Shown: positions 50,871 through 60,454, numbered from the stretch's first letter. The stretch: 64,000 nt of DNA from Actinomycetes bacterium (GCA_023389745.1 JAEWED010000053.1:15283-79282), one strand, 5' to 3'. A program made the numbers and translations. The notes: generated from the sequence alone by a model not told the origin.

Positions 50871-50893
50871 TTCCGTTGTATGATGCAACGGAA
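50871..50893. promoter_or_regulatory. Inverted repeat between GNAT and small lipoprotein genes
   Basis: TTCCGTTG and CAACGGAA form perfect 8-nt arms around TATGATG, just upstream of the GNAT -10 box. It is a likely repressor or activator site. Confidence 0.4.
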
Positions 50894-51011
50894 ATCGCGC
50901 GTCGCTCCCCGGCACTCGGCCGAGAAGATTCCTTTGCGCTCGACAACTGATGCGGTAGACAACGTGTCAACAACCCGTCGAGGCGACGACGGGCGAACGA
51001 GGGGGAACTTC

Positions 51012-51242
51012 ATGAAGATGCGCGTCGCGCTCATCGGAGCGCTCGCAGCCGCGACGGCCGCACTCGGCGTGGGGTGCACCCCACCCGCCAACGAGTGGGA
51101 AGCACAGCAGCAGGCGAACTGGTTGGGCAACGGGATCTTCTTCGTGATCTACATGGCGCTCTGCCAGGGCAACGGCGGCGTCTGCCCGTTCCCGATCGCA
51201 CCGACGCTGCCCGCGCCGGCCGCACCCTCGCCCGGCGGTTGA
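51012..51242 (+). CDS. Small secreted lipoprotein, 76 residues
   Basis: ATG 51012 follows a GAGGGGGAAC ribosome-binding site. The signal ends in GVGC, and the mature part is short, with a hydrophobic segment (GIFFVIYMALC) and a Pro-rich tail. No family is recognised. It is followed 22 bp later by the hydrolase gene and probably shares its message. Confidence 0.6.
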   Translation: MKMRVALIGALAAATAALGVGCTPPANEWEAQQQANWLGNGIFFVIYMALCQGNGGVCPFPIAPTLPAPAAPSPGG

Positions 51243-51264
51243 CCGAGCGCCGGGACGACCGGTC

Positions 51265-52926
51265 GTGATCAGGGCACGGAGGACGAGGCGGCGCAGCGCG
51301 CTGGTGGTGGCCATCACCGCGACGGCGATGCTGCTGTCGGCGTGCTCGTCCTCGGACGACGCGGAGAGCGGGATGGACGACGGCCGCGACGGTGCCGGCG
51401 AGCAGGTCGAGTCGGTCGAGGACGCCGAGTCGGTCGAGTACACGGTCCCGGCACCGACGATCTCGGCACCTCCTGCCGAAGGTGGCGGCGTGACGAGCCC
51501 TCAGCCTGCCGTGGCCCTGCCCGACGGCTACACACAAGCGGAGCTCTTCGTCGAGGGCACGGCGACCAGCTTCGCTCCCATCGACACACCCGACGACGGG
51601 GCCTGGAGCGTGCGGCCCGACGCGACGGCGGACTACCGGACGCGGGTGATCGTGAAGCGGCCGCCCCCCGAGCGGTTCAGCGGCACGGTGATCGTCGAGT
51701 GGTACAACGTCAGCGCGATCGAGGCGTCGCCCGACTGGGCCTACCTGTCCAAGGAGATCGGCCGCGAGGGGCACGCCTACATCGGGGTCAGCGCGCAGTC
51801 CCAGGGCGTGACCGGCGGCGAGACCCTGCTCGACGTGAGCGTCGACGAGGAGGCGGCCGAGGACGCCGGTGCCAGCGTCGACCGCAGCGGACTGCAGCAC
51901 GTCGACCCCGAGCGCTACGGCACGCTCGAGCACCCCGGTGACCAGTACGCGTTCGACATCTTCAGCCAGGTCGGTCGTGCGGCGGCCGAGCACCCCGACA
52001 CGCTGTTGGGTGGACTCGCGCCGGAGCAGGTGATCGCGGTGGGCGAGTCGCAGTCGGCGGCGTTCCTGTCGACCGTCGTCAATGCCGTACACCCGCTCGA
52101 CCCCGTCTACGACGGGTTCCTCGTCCACAGCCGCGGAGCGAACACCGCCGCGCTCGAGGGTGTCTACCGCCGAGCGAACGACGACTCGACGACCGCCGAG
52201 GAGGCTGCGCAGCAGATCGCCGAGAGCGCCGTGAGGATCCGGACTGACCTGGACGAGCCGGTCCTCGTCGTCGAGACAGAGACCGACCTCACGCTGCTCG
52301 GCTACGCACACGCCCGTCAGCCCGACACCGACCGCCTGCGGACCTGGGAGATCGCGGGCACCGCGCACTCCGACGCCCACATGCTGCGAGCCCTGCTCGG
52401 CGGTCCACGTGATCCCATGTCGGGGTCGCTGCTCGGCTGCACCGAGCCGATCAACACCGGGCCGCACCACGAGGTGGTCCAGGCCGCGCTGCACCACCTG
52501 GTCGGTTGGGCCGCCGGGGGCGAAGCACCGCCCGGGTCGCCACGCATCGAGCTCCGAAACGGTGAGGGAGACGGCGACGGTGGCGGCGAGGAGGGCGAGG
52601 TGGTGATCGCCCGGGACGACCTCGGCATCGCCGTCGGCGGGGTCCGGACGCCGCTGGTCGACGTGCCGATCTCGGCGTCGACCGGAGAGCCTGCCGGCGG
52701 CGCCGGGCTCGAGGAGCTGGTCGAGGACGGCGACATCTGCGTCCTGTTCGGCACCACGATCCCCTTCGACCAGCCGACCCTGCTCGAGCTGCACGGCAGC
52801 TTCGACGCCTACCTGCAGGCGTTCCGCGACTCGGCAGCCGACGCGGTGGCCGCCGGGTTCCTGCTGCAGCCCGACGCCGACGACCTGATCGCCGAGGCCG
52901 AGCAGAACCGCTCCCTGTTCGGCTGA
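51265..52926 (+). CDS. Alpha/beta-hydrolase-domain lipoprotein
   Basis: This 553-residue exported protein has a lipoprotein signal (LLSAC lipobox) and an acidic linker, followed by an alpha/beta-hydrolase-domain of the type often annotated only as a domain protein. GTVIVEWYNVSAIEASPDW is near the start and VGESQSAAFLS is the nucleophile elbow. His residues in IAGTAHSDAHM are a candidate for the triad. The native substrate is unknown; it could be an esterase. Confidence 0.75.
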   Translation: MIRARRTRRRSALVVAITATAMLLSACSSSDDAESGMDDGRDGAGEQVESVEDAESVEYTVPAPTISAPPAEGGGVTSPQPAVALPDGYTQAELFVEGTATSFAPIDTPDDGAWSVRPDATADYRTRVIVKRPPPERFSGTVIVEWYNVSAIEASPDWAYLSKEIGREGHAYIGVSAQSQGVTGGETLLDVSVDEEAAEDAGASVDRSGLQHVDPERYGTLEHPGDQYAFDIFSQVGRAAAEHPDTLLGGLAPEQVIAVGESQSAAFLSTVVNAVHPLDPVYDGFLVHSRGANTAALEGVYRRANDDSTTAEEAAQQIAESAVRIRTDLDEPVLVVETETDLTLLGYAHARQPDTDRLRTWEIAGTAHSDAHMLRALLGGPRDPMSGSLLGCTEPINTGPHHEVVQAALHHLVGWAAGGEAPPGSPRIELRNGEGDGDGGGEEGEVVIARDDLGIAVGGVRTPLVDVPISASTGEPAGGAGLEELVEDGDICVLFGTTIPFDQPTLLELHGSFDAYLQAFRDSAADAVAAGFLLQPDADDLIAEAEQNRSLFG

Positions 52927-52957
52927 GACCGTTCGGCTGACGAGACTGTTCGGCTGA
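52917..52957. repeat. Three copies of GTTCGGCTGA at a gene end
   Basis: Copies start at 52917, 52931 and 52948. The first contains the stop codon of the hydrolase gene. Confidence 0.7.
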
Positions 52958-53101
52958 CGGCGAACGTTCGGCGAGCGCCGGTCGGGGTTCACTGGCCGGG
53001 ACGTCGTGGCCCCGGCCTCACACGGGTTCGCTACCTTCTCCCCGCATCAGCGGCGCGCCGTGGTCACCGGCCACGCACGCACATCAGGTCGAGGGGGACC
53101 C

Positions 53102-54349
53102 ATGCTGGACTGGTCGGACGAGCATCTCGCCATGCGCACCGCGGTGCGCGACTTCGTGGAGAACGAGGTCGTGCCCATCCGTGAGGAGCTCGAGCACGGG
53201 GGCCTGCCGCCGTACGACGTGCTGCGCCGCTACGTCCGCACCTTCGGCATCGACGAGATCGCCCGGGAGCGCTTCGAACGCGAGACCAACGGCGGCCCGC
53301 CCTTCACCACCGAGGAGCGCTATGAGCGGGCGGTGCTGACGCTGCTGCCGATGGTCGAGTTCTGCCGCCACTGCCCTGGTCTGGTGACCGCCATGGGCGT
53401 GTCGATGAACCTCGCCGGCAACGCGATCAAGAAGGGCACGCCCGAGCAGCGCGAACGCTGGGCCCTCCCGCTGCTCACCCTCGACAAGGTGGGTGCGTGG
53501 GCGATCACCGAGCCCGACAGCGGCTCCGACGCCTTCGGCGGCATGCGCGCCTCGGCGGTTCGTGACGGCGACGAGTTCGTGCTCAACGGGTCGAAGACGT
53601 TCATCACGAACGGCCCCCACGCCGACACCACGGTGTTCATCTGCAAGCTCGACGACGGGGCCACGCCGCTGCGAGAGCGCAAGGTCCTGTCGTTCGTGCT
53701 CGACCGCGGCATGCCCGGATTCGAGCAGTCGCCGCCGTTGCGGAAGATGGGCATGCACTCCTCGCCCACCGGCGAGCTGTTCGTGTCCGACGTGCGCGTC
53801 GGCATCGACCGCCTCATCGGCGGCGACGCGGTGCTGGACGACCGCCCGACGACCGAGAAGGCGCCTGCCGCATCGGGCGCGGCGAAGAAGGACGCCCGGG
53901 AAGCGGCTCGGGCGACGTTCGCGTCGGAGCGTGCGAGCGTCGCCGCGATGGCGCTCGGGCTCATCGAGCAGTGCGAGGACATCGCCGTCGACTACGCCCG
54001 CAACCGGGTCCAGTTCGGCCGCCCCATCGGCGAGTTCCAGCTGATCCAGGCGAAGCTCGCCGACATGGAGGTCGCCCGGGTCAACGTCCGCAACATGTTG
54101 TTCCGCTACCTCGAGACGATGCGCGCCGGCGGCAGCCTGAGCTTCGCCGAGGCCTCGGCGATCAAGCTGTACTCGGCACGGGCCGCGACCAACGTCGCGC
54201 TCGACGCGGTGCAGGTGCTCGGCGGCAACGGCTACATGGCCGAGTTCCACGTCGAGCAGCTCGCCCGCGACGCGAAGGTGCTGCAGATCTACGCCGGCAC
54301 CGACGAGCTGCAGACCACCGCGATCGCCAAGGACCTGCTTCGGGGGTGA
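53102..54349 (+). CDS. Acyl-CoA dehydrogenase
   Basis: This 415-residue FAD enzyme of the acyl-CoA dehydrogenase family makes 2-enoyl-CoA. The FAD/substrate segment AWAITEPDSGSDAFGG and the C-terminal VQVLGGNGYMAEFHVEQLARD are clear. The usual catalytic Glu position reads IYAGTDELQ, with Ala. A Glu in SERASVAAMALG (about residue 275) matches the helix-G position used by isovaleryl-CoA-type enzymes. A hydrophilic insertion (about residues 245-270) precedes it. ATG 53102 follows GAGGGGGACCC. Confidence 0.88.
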   Translation: MLDWSDEHLAMRTAVRDFVENEVVPIREELEHGGLPPYDVLRRYVRTFGIDEIARERFERETNGGPPFTTEERYERAVLTLLPMVEFCRHCPGLVTAMGVSMNLAGNAIKKGTPEQRERWALPLLTLDKVGAWAITEPDSGSDAFGGMRASAVRDGDEFVLNGSKTFITNGPHADTTVFICKLDDGATPLRERKVLSFVLDRGMPGFEQSPPLRKMGMHSSPTGELFVSDVRVGIDRLIGGDAVLDDRPTTEKAPAASGAAKKDAREAARATFASERASVAAMALGLIEQCEDIAVDYARNRVQFGRPIGEFQLIQAKLADMEVARVNVRNMLFRYLETMRAGGSLSFAEASAIKLYSARAATNVALDAVQVLGGNGYMAEFHVEQLARDAKVLQIYAGTDELQTTAIAKDLLRG

Positions 54350-54399
54350 GCCCGCACGCTGCCCCTCCCCCGGGGCCCACGTTCGATCGAGCAAGTCGC

Positions 54400-55128
54400 T
54401 CAGGCGTGACGCACCGGCCGGAGGCGTAGGCCGAGCGCCTCTCGGCTGACCTCCATGGCGACGTCGAACCGGTCGACGTCGACCGCGTACTCGATGTCGT
54501 CGGGGTGCACGTGCCCCTCGCCGACTGCCAGCGTGCGGGCCGCCTCGGGTGACGACCGGACCGCCATCGCGGTCGCCTCGGCATCGATCGACACACCCGT
54601 GCGAGCACGCTCGATCAGCGCCGCGGTGAGCTGGTCGTCCTCGCCGTCGCGGTCCGCGACGTCGACTCGGCGTCCGGTGATGACATACGTGGGCGGCCCG
54701 AGCGCGGCAGCGGCGACGGCGCGGGCGGTCGCGGAGGCGCACACCAGGCTCGCGGCGAACAACCGCTCGGCGGCACGCGCCCGGACCACACCCTGGGTGC
54801 CCGCCGAGGTCCGCTGCACCACGACTCGACCCTCGAGGTCCGCGAGGGACGCTGCGACCGGCGAGTTGGGCAGATCGAACCCGGGCGGTCGGCGGCCGCC
54901 GTCCTCGCCCATCACCACCGCGCCGCCCAACGCAGCGGCGAGCTCGAGTGCCTCGCCCACGCCGGCGACCAGCCAGATCTCCGACGCTCCGGCGCCGAAC
55001 GCATAGGCCGCCGTGGTGAACGCACGGAGGACGTCGATCACCACGACCGTCCCGCCGATGCCGGCGACCTCGGCGTTGGTGACGACGCGCGCCGAGCCCT
55101 CCGGGTGACCCTCGGCCGCGGTCGTCAT
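54400..55128 (-). CDS. 2-phosphosulfolactate phosphatase family (ComB-like)
   Basis: This 242-residue protein is of the ComB family, named for the coenzyme M pathway phosphatase of methanogens; bacterial members have uncertain substrates. VVVIDVLRAFTTAAYAFGAGA near the start (long motif, residues about 28-48) and QRTSAGTQGV are typical. It is a stand-alone gene, convergent with the acyl-CoA dehydrogenase and followed upstream by 140 bp without a gene. Confidence 0.78.
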   Translation of the reverse strand: MTTAAEGHPEGSARVVTNAEVAGIGGTVVVIDVLRAFTTAAYAFGAGASEIWLVAGVGEALELAAALGGAVVMGEDGGRRPPGFDLPNSPVAASLADLEGRVVVQRTSAGTQGVVRARAAERLFAASLVCASATARAVAAAALGPPTYVITGRRVDVADRDGEDDQLTAALIERARTGVSIDAEATAMAVRSSPEAARTLAVGEGHVHPDDIEYAVDVDRFDVAMEVSREALGLRLRPVRHA

Positions 55129-55268
55129 CGGTCGACCTGCACCGGCTACGAGCGGGCCGAGCCGAGCGACGAGAGATCGTGCACGGTTCGGAACACCTTG
55201 GCCGCCGCCAGGGCGCCGAGATCGCTCGACCCGCCGTCGAGCACGATGGAGTTCGGCACGTGGCTCTG

Positions 55269-56477
55269 TCAGACGACGGGAAGGTGGACGGGCAGTGTCG
55301 CCCAGCCGCGCACCTGCGAGCTGTCGAGCTCGGCGTGGTCCCAGTCGACGTCCCACACCGGGAAGCGGTCGAGGATCTCGTCGAGGGCGATGCGGGCCTC
55401 GAGTCGGGCCAGCGCGGCGCCGAGGCAGAAGTGGATGCCGTGGCCGAAGGTCAGGTGGTGGTTGATCGAGCGGTGGATGTCGAACTCGTCGCCGTCGGGC
55501 GGGAACACGCGGTGGTCGCGGTTCGCGGACGCCAGCAGCAGCATCATCGTCGAGCCCGCCGGCACGGTCCGTCCGTGCCACTCGACGTCCTGGGTGACGT
55601 AACGGCACACCTGGAGCGCCGGCGGTTCGTAGCGCAGCAGCTCCTCGACGGCGTTGGGGATCAGCGAACGGTCCTCGACCAGCTCGCGGCGCTGGTCGGG
55701 GTGCTCGGCGAGGTTCTTGCCCATGTGGCCGAGCACCCGGTTGGTGGTCTCGTTGCCGGCGGTGGCGAGCACGTTCACGAAGATGAGCAGCTCGTCGTGG
55801 GTGAGCGTGCGCACGACGCCGGTCTCGTCCTCGAACTCGGCCTGGATGAGGGCGGTCATCAGATCGTCCGAGGGGTGCTCCCGACGCCAGTTGATGTACT
55901 CCTCGAAGAAGGTCGCGTCCGCGAACTGGTCCTCGGAGAACTCGCCCGGCTTGCCCTCCTCACGGCGGATGCCCTCGTCCTTGTGGACTCGGAGCTCCTC
56001 CTGGTCCTTCACCGGGATGCCGAGCAGCTTGCCGATGACCCGCATCGGCAGCTTCGCCCCGAGATCTGCGACGAAGTCGAGGCGGTCCGTCCCGACGAGC
56101 GGGTCGAGCGCCTCCTGGCACATCGAGCGGATCTCGGGCTCGAGCGCGTTCATCTTCTTGGGCGTGAAGACCCGCGAGAGCAGTGCCCGATGAGCCGTGT
56201 GGATGGGCGGATCCTCGAAGATGAAGACGCCCGACGGCAGGTCCATGTCCATCTTGATCAGCTCGAGGATGCCGCCCTTGGCCGAGCTGTAGGTCGTCGG
56301 GTCCTTGAGCACCGCCTCGACGTCGGCGAAGCGGCTGACCGCGAAGAAGTCGTGCTGCTCGTTGTAGTAGAGCGGCGCCTCTTCCCGCATCCGACGGAAC
56401 ACCGGGAACGGGTCCCGCTGCAGGACCGGGTCGTACGGGTCGTAGTAGATCTCGTCACGAGTCGTCGTCGCCGTCAT
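55269..56477 (-). CDS. Cytochrome P450
   Basis: This 402-residue P450 has the I-helix LATAGNETTNRVL, the K-helix EELLRY and the haem loop FGHGIHFCLGAALARLEAR. It resembles the CYP groups that act on steroids, fatty acids or terpenoids in actinobacteria, but the substrate cannot be set. ATG 56477 follows GTGGGGGAG. No ferredoxin is adjacent. It is divergent from the ECF sigma operon with 195 bp between. Confidence 0.9.
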   Translation of the reverse strand: MTATTTRDEIYYDPYDPVLQRDPFPVFRRMREEAPLYYNEQHDFFAVSRFADVEAVLKDPTTYSSAKGGILELIKMDMDLPSGVFIFEDPPIHTAHRALLSRVFTPKKMNALEPEIRSMCQEALDPLVGTDRLDFVADLGAKLPMRVIGKLLGIPVKDQEELRVHKDEGIRREEGKPGEFSEDQFADATFFEEYINWRREHPSDDLMTALIQAEFEDETGVVRTLTHDELLIFVNVLATAGNETTNRVLGHMGKNLAEHPDQRRELVEDRSLIPNAVEELLRYEPPALQVCRYVTQDVEWHGRTVPAGSTMMLLLASANRDHRVFPPDGDEFDIHRSINHHLTFGHGIHFCLGAALARLEARIALDEILDRFPVWDVDWDHAELDSSQVRGWATLPVHLPVV

Positions 56478-56672
56478 CGTCTCCCCCACGTCGTGTTCGC
56501 GATCGTCCCCCGATGGTGGCACCGGGTGCCGAGCGGTGGACCCGGCCCGTCCCACGGAGCGGATCGGCCTGCGAGGCGGCGGCACGCGGTGACACGAATC
56601 GTGCGGCGATCCCCGGCGAGAACTTTCGAGCCGACGTGAACCGAACGGCGCACTCGATGGCACAGTCTCGTC

Positions 56673-57212
56673 GTGGATCGTGGGACGGATGCTCGGGACG
56701 ACCAGGAACTGCTCCGTGCAGTGGCCGGGCACGACCGCGCCGCGCTCCACGAGCTGTACCTGCGACACGAGCCCTGGCTCTCGGCCCGGCTCGCGCACCG
56801 CTGCGGCGATCCGCAGGTCGTCGAGGAGAGCGTGCAGGACACCTTCGTCACGGTGTGGCGCTCCGCCGGGCGCTACCGGGGCAGCGGCGAGGTCGCCGCC
56901 TGGATCTGGGGCATCGGCATCCGGACGCTGCTCCACAAGGTGCGCCCCCGGAAGCCGTTGGTCGAACGCCTTCGGGCGCAGCGCCAGGCACCGCAGCTCT
57001 CGGCCGAGGACCAGCTGCTGGTGCAGGTCGAGCACGGGGACCTCGGGGCGGCGCTCGACCGGCTCTCGCCCGAGCTCCGGCTGGTGGTGCAGGCCACCGT
57101 GCTCGACGGCCTGTCGTGTCGCGAGGCGGGCGCACTGCTCGGCGTCCCGACCGGCACCGTGAAGACCCGGATGATGAGAGCACGACGTGAACTACGGGAG
57201 GCACTCGCATGA
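56673..57212 (+). CDS. ECF sigma factor
   Basis: This 179-residue sigma-70-family ECF protein has region 2 (AALHELYLRHEPWLSARLAHR and VQDTFVTVWRSAGRYRG in sequence) and region 4 with the HTH DGLSCREAGALLGVPTGTVK. GTG 56673 is the start; it is near-leaderless. It overlaps the anti-sigma gene by 4 nt. GAACTT at about 56619-56624 is a possible ECF -35 for autoregulation. Confidence 0.9.
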   Translation: MDRGTDARDDQELLRAVAGHDRAALHELYLRHEPWLSARLAHRCGDPQVVEESVQDTFVTVWRSAGRYRGSGEVAAWIWGIGIRTLLHKVRPRKPLVERLRAQRQAPQLSAEDQLLVQVEHGDLGAALDRLSPELRLVVQATVLDGLSCREAGALLGVPTGTVKTRMMRARRELREALA

Positions 57213-58051
57213 GCGACACCGCCTGGCACATCTCCAGCGACACCCTCGGGGCCTACCTCGCCGGCACCTCGGGGCACGTCACCTCGGCGTCGGTCGAGAC
57301 GCACCTGATGGCGTGCGAGACGTGTCGCGACGCACTGGCGCAGCGACGGCCGACGTCCTCGCCCTCGGCCGAGCGAGCGGACCTGGTGTGGGAGCGCATC
57401 GAGGAGCGGATCGATCGCCCACGCCTCCCCGAGCTGCCCGGCGCACGGTGGGCGCGCGTCACGCTCGCGAGCCCGGCGCTGCGCGGCGTCGCCGTCACGT
57501 TGGCGCTCGCGCTCGCGCTCGTGCCGGCGCTGGTCGCAGCGGTGAACCCACGAGGCGGCGTGACGCTGCTGGTGGCGCTCGCACCGATCGCACCCCTGCT
57601 CGGCGCGGCGCTCGCGTTCCGGCCCGAGCTCGACCCGGCCGGCACGATGAGCCAGGCCACTCCCCTCGCGTCCGGGCGGCTGACCATCCGTCGTGCCGCC
57701 GTCGTGGGCGCCGTCTCGCTCGTCGCCGGCCTCGTCGCGAGCCCGCTCGTCGACCTGCCGCTGCACATGCTGGCCGCGTGGGTGCTCCCGGGCCTCGCGC
57801 TGTGCACCGCCACCGGCGCCGCGGCGACGCTGATCGACCCGGCCCGGGTCGCCACCGCACTCGGCGCGGTCTGGCTCGCCGTCGTCGTCACCTGGAGCCT
57901 CCGGAGCCGGGACCTGCCGCTCACGGTGGCGATCGAGGACCTACCGACGAGCACGGCGACGACCCAGGTCGCGCTGACCCTGACCACCGCGATCTGCGCC
58001 GCCATCTGGTGGTTGCGACGCGACGAGCTCCCCAGCTGGAGGCGCACATGA
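57209..58051 (+). CDS. Zinc-finger anti-sigma factor, multi-pass
   Basis: This 280-residue protein has the anti-sigma zinc motif VETHLMACETCRD (HxxxCxxC) near residue 30 and several transmembrane helices after residue 95. It should hold the sigma factor at the membrane until a signal arrives. It overlaps both neighbours by 4 nt (ATGA). Confidence 0.87.
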   Translation: MSDTAWHISSDTLGAYLAGTSGHVTSASVETHLMACETCRDALAQRRPTSSPSAERADLVWERIEERIDRPRLPELPGARWARVTLASPALRGVAVTLALALALVPALVAAVNPRGGVTLLVALAPIAPLLGAALAFRPELDPAGTMSQATPLASGRLTIRRAAVVGAVSLVAGLVASPLVDLPLHMLAAWVLPGLALCTATGAAATLIDPARVATALGAVWLAVVVTWSLRSRDLPLTVAIEDLPTSTATTQVALTLTTAICAAIWWLRRDELPSWRRT

Positions 58052-58899
58052 ACACCGCGGTGGAGTTCCACGACCTGACGAAGCGGTTCGGGCCCGTCCA
58101 CGCCGTCGACGACATCAGCGACCGCTTCGGGCACGGCGTCATCGGGCTGCTCGGGCCCAACGGTGCCGGAAAGTCCACGCTGCTGCGGATGATCGCCACC
58201 GTGCTGGCGGCCGACTCCGGCACGCTGACCGTGCTCGGGCGCGACCCGCGCCGGGCTGCCGACCGCCTCGAGATCCGTCGCCGTCTCGGCTTCCTGCCCC
58301 AGCAGCCCGGCCTGTACCTCGGGTTCCGAGTGTTCGACCTCGTCGACTACGTCGCCGTGCTCAAGGAGATGAGCGATCGCACGGCGCGACGAGCCGAGGT
58401 TCGACGCGTGCTCGCCTCGGTCGGGCTGACCGAGGTCATGGACCGCAAGATCAAGACCTTGTCCGGCGGCACACGGCAACGCGTCGGACTCGCCGCGGCG
58501 CTGCTCGGCGCCCCGGAGCTGCTCGTGCTCGACGAACCCGCCGCCGGCCTCGACCCCGACGAACGGCTGCGACTCCGCTCGGTGCTCTCCGACGCGGGCA
58601 CCTCGGGCACCGCGATCGTGTCGACGCACCAGACCTCCGAGGTCTCGGCGTACTGCCAGCGAGTGCTCGTGATGACGCAGGGCCGGATCCGCTTCTCCGG
58701 TACCCCCGACGAGCTCACGGAGCTCGCCGCCGGTCGGGTCTGGGCCGACGACCAGGCCGACCCGCGGGCGCTGCGCTCGTGGATCGCTCCCGACGGCTCG
58801 GTGCACAATATCGGCGACCCGCCCACCGGCGCGCAACTGGTCCCACCCACCCTCGACGACGGCTACCTGCTGCTCACCAACGGAGCGGTCGCCCCATGA
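58048..58899 (+). CDS. ABC transporter ATP-binding protein
   Basis: This 283-residue ATPase has Walker A LLGPNGAGKSTLL, signature LSGGTRQRVGLA, Walker B LLVLDEPAAGLD and the switch His in VSTHQTSEV. The C-terminal ~60 residues are extra. It pairs with the next two membrane proteins. Overlaps of 4 nt link it into the sigma/anti-sigma operon. Confidence 0.92.
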   Translation: MNTAVEFHDLTKRFGPVHAVDDISDRFGHGVIGLLGPNGAGKSTLLRMIATVLAADSGTLTVLGRDPRRAADRLEIRRRLGFLPQQPGLYLGFRVFDLVDYVAVLKEMSDRTARRAEVRRVLASVGLTEVMDRKIKTLSGGTRQRVGLAAALLGAPELLVLDEPAAGLDPDERLRLRSVLSDAGTSGTAIVSTHQTSEVSAYCQRVLVMTQGRIRFSGTPDELTELAAGRVWADDQADPRALRSWIAPDGSVHNIGDPPTGAQLVPPTLDDGYLLLTNGAVAP

Positions 58900-59816
58900 C
58901 CGCCACGCCCGCCCCGCTGCGGACCTCCGCTGCCACGCCATCGACCGCCGCCACGCTCGAGCTCGGACGGCTCGAAGCACGCCGCGCGCTGCGATCGGTC
59001 CCGTTCTGGGTCGGTCTCGCGGCGACCGGGCTCTACTTCACCCAGGCCGGCGGAGGCGGCGAGTGGCAGGCGCAGACCTATCAGCTCGTCGGCACGGTGG
59101 CGTTCGGGCCGGCGTGCGCCGGGATCTTCGTCGCCGCGGTGATGGCCGCGTCGCGTGACCACGTCGCCGAGCTGCCGCTCGCCGAGGAGGCCGCCCTCGG
59201 CGCCGAGCGCCGTGCCGTCGCCCACCTCGTCGGCGTGCTCGCCCACGTGCTGGTGCTGGTGCTCGTCGTGGCCGCGCTCGTGGTCGTGACGCGCGTCGAA
59301 GGCGGCTTCTGGATCGGCGACGGCGAGACGCGCATCGACGACGCGCTGCACACTCCGGCGGAGCTGCTGCAGCCGATCCTCGCCGGCGCGTTCGCCGGTG
59401 CACTCGGCGTCGCCGTCGGACGAGCGACACGCCTGCGCGTCGCCGCGGCCGTCATCGGCGGCCTGGCCTGGCTGCTCGGCAGCGTCGTCTACTGGGCGTG
59501 GCAGGGGGCTCCCCTGCGCTACCTCACCGCGCTCCAGGTCCAGCCGATCGAGATCGACCTGCCCGCAGGCACGCTCCCGTCCGACGTGCCCGGACTGCAG
59601 CTCTCGGCCCCTGACCAGTACCAGGAGGCCTGGCGTTGGGTCGTGGTCGACCAGGCGATGGCGGCGTGGCACGACCTGTACCTGCTCGCGCTCGTCATGG
59701 TGTGCAGCGGACTCGCCGTACGAGGGCGCTCCGGACGCGTCCTCGGCGCGATCGGTGTCGTCGCGGCGATCGGCGCGGTTGCGCTGCAGATCCGTTCGGT
59801 GCCGGTGCCGACCTGA
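58896..59816 (+). CDS. ABC transporter membrane protein 1
   Basis: This 306-residue protein has about six transmembrane segments (for example LVGVLAHVLVLVLVVAAL and RVAAAVIGGLAWLLGSVVYW). There is no known signature, but position after the ATPase and the ATGA overlap indicate the permease. Confidence 0.75.
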   Translation: MTATPAPLRTSAATPSTAATLELGRLEARRALRSVPFWVGLAATGLYFTQAGGGGEWQAQTYQLVGTVAFGPACAGIFVAAVMAASRDHVAELPLAEEAALGAERRAVAHLVGVLAHVLVLVLVVAALVVVTRVEGGFWIGDGETRIDDALHTPAELLQPILAGAFAGALGVAVGRATRLRVAAAVIGGLAWLLGSVVYWAWQGAPLRYLTALQVQPIEIDLPAGTLPSDVPGLQLSAPDQYQEAWRWVVVDQAMAAWHDLYLLALVMVCSGLAVRGRSGRVLGAIGVVAAIGAVALQIRSVPVPT

Positions 59817-60454
59817 TGGCGACGGCCCCCGTGGCGACAGGACCGATCGCCGAGCTGGCCCGTCACACCGCTCGTGCCGTCGACCTGTCCGCGCTGGTGG
59901 TCGTCTCCGCTGCGTCGGCCGCCACCGTCACGGCCGTCGGGGCGATCGACACCGCGGCGGTCGGCCCGACGGTCCGGGCCTGTGGTGGCGCGCTCGCGGC
60001 CGCGGCCACCGTCGCCCTGCGCGACCCGGCACGTGACCTGCTCGCGGCGGTGCCGACGTCGCCACGTGTGCGCCTCGTGCAGCGCGGAGCGCTCATCGCC
60101 GTCGCGACACTCGCCGCGGCCACGCTGGTGGGCGCGCTCGCCCAGCGCCAGGTCGACGGCCCCGTCGTCTCGCTCTCGGGCATCGGCTCCGTCATGGCCC
60201 TGATGTGCGTCGGGTTCGCAGCGACCGCCTGCTGCGCTCGGCGCTGGCCGGACACCGCGCCGAGCACGGGCGCCGCGGTCGCGCTCGGCTGGTCGATGGC
60301 CTCCGCGTTCCTGCCGGGCCGAGGGGCTTGGTGGTGGTCCGTGTGGAGCACCGACCCGTGGGCCGTCGCGGTCGTCGCGGTCACCATCACCGGGATCGCG
60401 GCCACGGAACGTCGAGGAGGCAGGCCGCTGCGTCCTTCGGGCGCGCTCCGGTGA
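59816..60454 (+). CDS. ABC-associated membrane protein 2
   Basis: This 212-residue protein has five or six hydrophobic segments (LSALVVVSAASAATVTAV near residue 25). Its ATG shares the A of the preceding TGA. It is the last gene of the operon, and its stop lies inside a palindromic terminator. It is probably the second half of the exporter. Confidence 0.65.
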   Translation: MATAPVATGPIAELARHTARAVDLSALVVVSAASAATVTAVGAIDTAAVGPTVRACGGALAAAATVALRDPARDLLAAVPTSPRVRLVQRGALIAVATLAAATLVGALAQRQVDGPVVSLSGIGSVMALMCVGFAATACCARRWPDTAPSTGAAVALGWSMASAFLPGRGAWWWSVWSTDPWAVAVVAVTITGIAATERRGGRPLRPSGALR

